Part shown: positions 59,981 to 64,000 of the stretch, one piece after another
How positions within the stretch are numbered: the first letter of the stretch is position 1
Layout of the letters: every line of letters starts with the position of its first letter
Origin: Rostratula benghalensis
Taxonomy: Eukaryota; Chordata; Aves; Charadriiformes; Rostratulidae
Reading direction: 5' to 3'
NCBI GenBank assembly: GCA_013399305.1
Contig: VXAI01000066.1
Coordinates: 1,346,055-1,410,054, forward strand
DNA: 64,000 bases
Notes under the pieces: generated by a model
Told to the model about the DNA's origin: nothing
The model's database searches: none
Seen by the model: only the letters and a program-made list of their open reading frames with translations
Translations under genes and position numbers: made by a program

Positions 59981-62330
59981 GGCACACTGCTGGCTCATGT
60001 TCAGCTGACACTTGACCAACACCCCCAGGTTCTTTTCTGCCTGGCTCAGTGAGCACTTCTCCCAGCTCCCTCAGTACTTGGGTGTATCCCATCTGGCCCC
60101 GTAGACTTGTTTATATTGAGGTGTTGGAGCAGGTCCCCCACCACCTCCCTTTGGATTGAGGGGGCTTCATTCTGCTCCCCACCCCATCTGCTAGCTCAGT
60201 GGTCTGGGTACTCAGGGAACTACCTACTCTACTACTAAAGACTGAGGCAAAGAAGGCATTAAGTACCTCAGCCTTCTCCTCATACCTTGTCATTATCTTA
60301 CCTCCCACATCCAATAGAGGATGGAGATTCTCCCAAGACCTCCTCTTGTTACTAATATATTTATAGAAGTTATTTTTATTGTTTTTAACATCCAAGGCCA
60401 GATTAAGTTTTAGTTGGGCTTTGGCCTTTCTAATCTTTTCCCTACATAGCTTTACAACACCTTTGTAAACTTCCTGAATGGCCTGCCCTTTTTTCCAAAG
60501 GCCATAAACTCTCCTTTTTTCCCTGAGTTGCAACTGTATCTCTGTTCAGCAAGGCTGGCCTTTTCCACCAATGACTTGCTTTACAGCACACAGGGACAGC
60601 CTGCTCCTGCACTTTTAAGACTTCCTCCTGGAAAAACATCTAGCCTTCCTGGACTCCTTTGCCATTCAGGGCTTCCTCCCAAGGGACTCTGTCAAGCAGA
60701 CTCTTCAAGTCTGCCCTCCGAAAGTCCATGATGGCAGTCCTGATGGCTCTCCTCCTTGCTTCTCTGACAATTGAGAACTCTATTAATTCATGGTGACTGT
60801 TCCCAAGACTGGCTCAAACCATCGTAACCCCACAGTCATTAATGATCATGAATGATCACGATAATGATCCACAAGTCCTTCTCTATTCTCAAACAGCAGA
60901 TCCAGCAATGCTCCCTCCCTAGTTGGCTCCGTCATCAGCTGTGTCAGGAAGTTATCGCCAACACACTCCAGTGAAAAGGGAACTGTTCCCTCTCAGCCAT
61001 ATTTTATGCCCAGCAGATATCTGGTAGGTTGAAGTCTCCCCCCAAGACAAGGGCAAGAGTTCTTGAGACCTCTCCCAACTGCTTATAGAATAGTTTGTCT
61101 ACCTCTACATCCTGGTTGGGTGGTCTGTAACAGACTCCCACCACAATATCAGCCGTGCTGGCCCTCCTCCTGATTCTTACCCATAGGCACTCAACTCTAT
61201 ATTTCCCTCAATTACTTCTTGACATTCATAACCCTCCCTAACACACAAGGCCACTCCTCTTCCTCTCCTTCCTTGCCTGTCCCTTCTGAAGAGTTTGTAG
61301 CAACCCATTGCAGCGCTCCAGTCATTCGAGTCATACCACCACATTTCCCTGATGGCAACTACATCATAGCTTTCCTGCTGCACAAGGGCTTCCAGCTCCT
61401 CCACTTTGTTGCCCATGCAGCATGGGCTGAAGTGTAAAACTCTTCAGGTGAGCTACTGGTCCCACCACCTTTTTGGTGTAGGAAGGCCTAACTTCTACCT
61501 GACCATTCCTAGGCTCAGCCATATTTCCTAATCCGTCAATGAGCCTTGCAACTCTTCTGATGGATTCGTCCTCGTCCCCCTTCAAACTTTGTTTCAGCTG
61601 GGCTAATTGTCCTGCCACTTTTTGAGCTGGATGAGCCCTATTTCCCACCTGTCCATGCTCAGATCCCTTTGTAGTTGCCAACCTACTAATATCCCTAATG
61701 TCTTTGCTACTGCATGTATCACCATCTCCCATCTCCAATGACACAAGAGACTGCAAGACCTTGCTAGTACTTTTTACACACAAGCACTGGAATGCTGTTC
61801 CCAGGCTCCACTTTGGTAATTCTGGTTTCATCCCCATACCCCTTCAAATATAGCTTAAAGCCCTTTCAATGAGCCCTGGTAATTTTTGTCACAGGATTCT
61901 TCTTCCCCTTCTGTTTAGGCTTTCCCCACCTGTTGCTAGCAGCCTAGTGTCCTGTAGATCAACTCATGATCAAAGAAACCAAAGTTCCATGACTTGCACC
62001 GGTCTTGGAGCCAGGAATTAATCTACTGGCTCTTCCTGTTTATCCCCTCATCAATGTCTGCATTTGGTTGAATAGAGGAGAACGATACTTGTGCTCCTGA
62101 TCCCTTAACCAGCTGTCCCAGGGACCTAAAGTCTCTCTTCATTGCCTTTAGACTTCTGGTAGACTTCTAGACTTCAGTACATTTTTATAACCAGAAAGAT
62201 CAGAGGGCTTCCTGTCCAGGACACCAGAAGCACATAGTCCTTCACTAAATGAACATCCCCATCCTTGCAAAACAGGACTAAAATAAAATTCATGTTGTCA
62301 TCGCACATGTTGGCCACAACCAGGCTTAGC
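59981..62330 (-). mobile_element. CR1 LINE, 5' half (ORF1 esterase, ORF2 endonuclease and linker), degraded
   Basis: Read from 62330 leftward on the minus strand: an ORF1 remnant with CR1 esterase-like sequence (GAQVSFSSI, WNFGFFDHE), then ORF2 endonuclease (VAIREMWWYDSNDWSAAMGC at about 61360, GDFNLPDICW near 61030), the linker (60111-60533) and the very start of reverse transcriptase (VLRELGEVLTEP near 60070). It then jumps at about 60040 to ORF2 C-terminal sequence (KNLGVLVK), so the catalytic RT core is absent. Many stops and frameshifts make it non-functional. Most CR1 copies lack this 5' half. Confidence 0.85.
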
Positions 62331-62384
62331 ATTGTGCTGGGTATTGCACTGGCTCTGAGAAATTCTAATTGGTGCCTTATAAGA

Positions 62385-63195
62385 CCTAAGCTCAATGAGT
62401 TTCTCCTGGAGAAACTGGATGCCCATGGCTTGGATGAAAGTACTCTCCACTGGGTTAAAAACTGGCTGGGGGGCTGGGCCCAGAGAGTGGTGCTAAATGG
62501 ATTTAAATCCAGTTGACAGCTGGTCATGAGTGGTGTCCCCCAGGGCTCAGTATAGTGGCATATATANNNNNNNNNNNNNNNNNNNNNNNNNNNNNNNNNN
62601 NNNNNNNNNNNNNNNNNNNNNNNNNNNNNNNNNNNNNNNNNNNNNNNNGTGATTGTCCCCCTGTACCCCACACTGATGGGGCCCTACCTCCGTACTACAA
62701 AAAAGATATTGAGGTGCTGGGGAGGGTCCAGGGAAGGACAATAAAGCTGGCGAGGGGTCTGGAGAGTAAGCTGCCTGAGGAGAGGCTGAGGAGGCTGGGC
62801 TTGTTCAGCCTGGAGGAGAGGAAGCTGAGGGGAGACCTTCTCACTCTCTGCAACTACCTGAAAGGAGGGTGTAGAGAGGCAGGGTTTGGTCTCTTCTCCC
62901 AAGTCACAGGCAATGGGACAAGAGGAAATGGCCTCAAACTGTGCCAGAGGAGGTTCAGACTGGATATTAGGAGAAATGTTTACACTGAAAGGGCTATGAA
63001 GCATTGGAATGGGCTGCCTGGGGAAGTGGTTGAGGCACCATCCCTGGAGGTATTCAAAAGGTGGGTTGACACAGTGCTTAGTGATATGGTTTAATGATGG
63101 GTTCGTTTGTTGTGTATTTTTTTATTGGAGTTAGGTTGGACTAGATGATCTCAAAGGTCCCTTCTAACCTGGCCAATTCTATGATTCTATGACTG
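62385..63195 (+). mobile_element. CR1 LINE, 3' half (RT core to 3' end), interrupted by a gap
   Basis: It starts in the RT domain (LLEKLDAHGLDES, WVKNWLGG, SGVPQGS) and breaks at an 82-bp N run (62567-62648). It continues with ORF2 C-terminal and 3' UTR sequence to the tail TTCTATGATTCTATGAC. The 3' portion is well preserved and close to the copy at 51885-52665. Confidence 0.9.
62567..62648. other. Assembly gap (82 N) inside CR1
   Basis: The gap falls within CR1. The RT coding sequence to the left (near the SGVPQGS motif) and the ORF2 end to the right are several hundred bases apart in a full element, so either the gap size is nominal or a deletion or misjoin is hidden. Confidence 0.95.
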
Positions 63196-64000
63196 TATCA
63201 TTCCAATCTGACAAGAAGCTGATTCAAGTTGACGTTTGGACCAAGCCTAGGAAAAGCTGCAAAGACTGTTGTAAAAATAAGTCATATACCAGCTTCCTCT
63301 TTGCAAATGAATATGCCAGTGTTTACCAGTAGTCCTGGTTTCCAGATGAACTTTGATTATATCATTTGCAGCTGGCACCATTAGTATCGTTATTCTAATT
63401 CCCAACAGAGTTCTTGGACTATAGCCAGAAGCTCTTAACGAAGAAAACCTGTCAAGCAGACATGAATACTGGCATTAAGATATCCAGGCAGATTTAAAAC
63501 CACAGAAATCATTATTTCTCTGGAAACCTGCATATGAGTAGTAGGAATATGAGTAAAAGAGAATGAATTCAGGTTTTTTGGAAAGCAAGGATGGGTTTTT
63601 CTTTTTAATCTAACCAGGGTGGGGCAGCTGGACTCTTTAGACATTTTACAGAGTATGAAGACTGTCCCTGTGGCTGCTTTTGGTGTTTGCCTGATAAATG
63701 ACCTCATGTGAGTGCACAGCCTCAATAGCTTCTTCACTCTTATATAAGAAGTAGTGACTGTCCTGACCAGTCTGTCACACAGGGAGGGGAGAAGGACTGA
63801 AATTAATTGTGTGCACCTGGTGAAGTGGGATAGAGGAGCAGCAGAGATTTTATCAGACATTTCCTAATATGAAAGAAATACCAATTTCATTACCTTTATT
63901 TCCACTGCTGTGTCTCTTGATCACAGCAGCTGAGATGTTTCTAAACTGAGGTCTTAAGCTTAACCACATTTTCCCTACAGCAAACATCCAGAGTCACAAG
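63196..64000. other. Unannotated right end
   Basis: No coding exon, RNA gene or repeat recognised. A 141-residue minus-strand open frame (63435-63860) shows no family motif. Confidence 0.45.

Overview
This is a vertebrate nuclear window, almost certainly from a bird. The genes are split by GT-AG introns, the promoters are CpG-rich, and the only abundant mobile elements are CR1 LINEs, mostly 5'-truncated, several ending in the ATTCTATG-type 3' repeat typical of birds and other reptiles. The gene set and order match the TMEM231-GABARAPL2-ADAT1-KARS1-TERF2IP block of human 16q23. I rebuilt every exon by hand from splice sites, reading phase and remembered human proteins; no alignment was run.

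Layout: TMEM231 (minus, 7 coding exons, 1167-6065) is head-to-head with GABARAPL2 (plus, 4 exons, 6542-13045) across a 476-bp CpG-rich shared promoter that carries an RFX-type X-box. About 6.5 kb with no gene but one CR1 follows. ADAT1 (minus, 8 recognised exons, 19619-38833) runs toward GABARAPL2; its first coding exon is missing and probably lies in the 966-bp assembly gap at 39463-40428. KARS1 (minus, 40544-50582) is complete, with separate first exons for the cytosolic and mitochondrial enzymes. Only 58 bp separate its cytosolic start codon from that of TERF2IP/RAP1 (plus, 3 exons, 50641-53165). After about 4 kb comes a single-coding-exon GlcNAc-6-O-sulfotransferase of the CHST4/5/6 type (minus, 57926-59059). 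The right end is a CR1 pile-up (59735-63195) with a second, 82-bp gap.

The genes do not form one pathway: a ciliary transition-zone protein, an ATG8-family autophagy protein, a tRNA adenosine deaminase, a lysyl-tRNA synthetase, a telomere/NF-kB protein and a Golgi sulfotransferase. Shared promoters are the main functional link.

I found no new gene system. The best leads are a probable U12-type intron in TMEM231 whose only frame-preserving junction is AT-AA, the X-box between TMEM231 and GABARAPL2, the ultra-short KARS1/TERF2IP promoter, and a CR1 composite laid out like a twin-primed 5' inversion.
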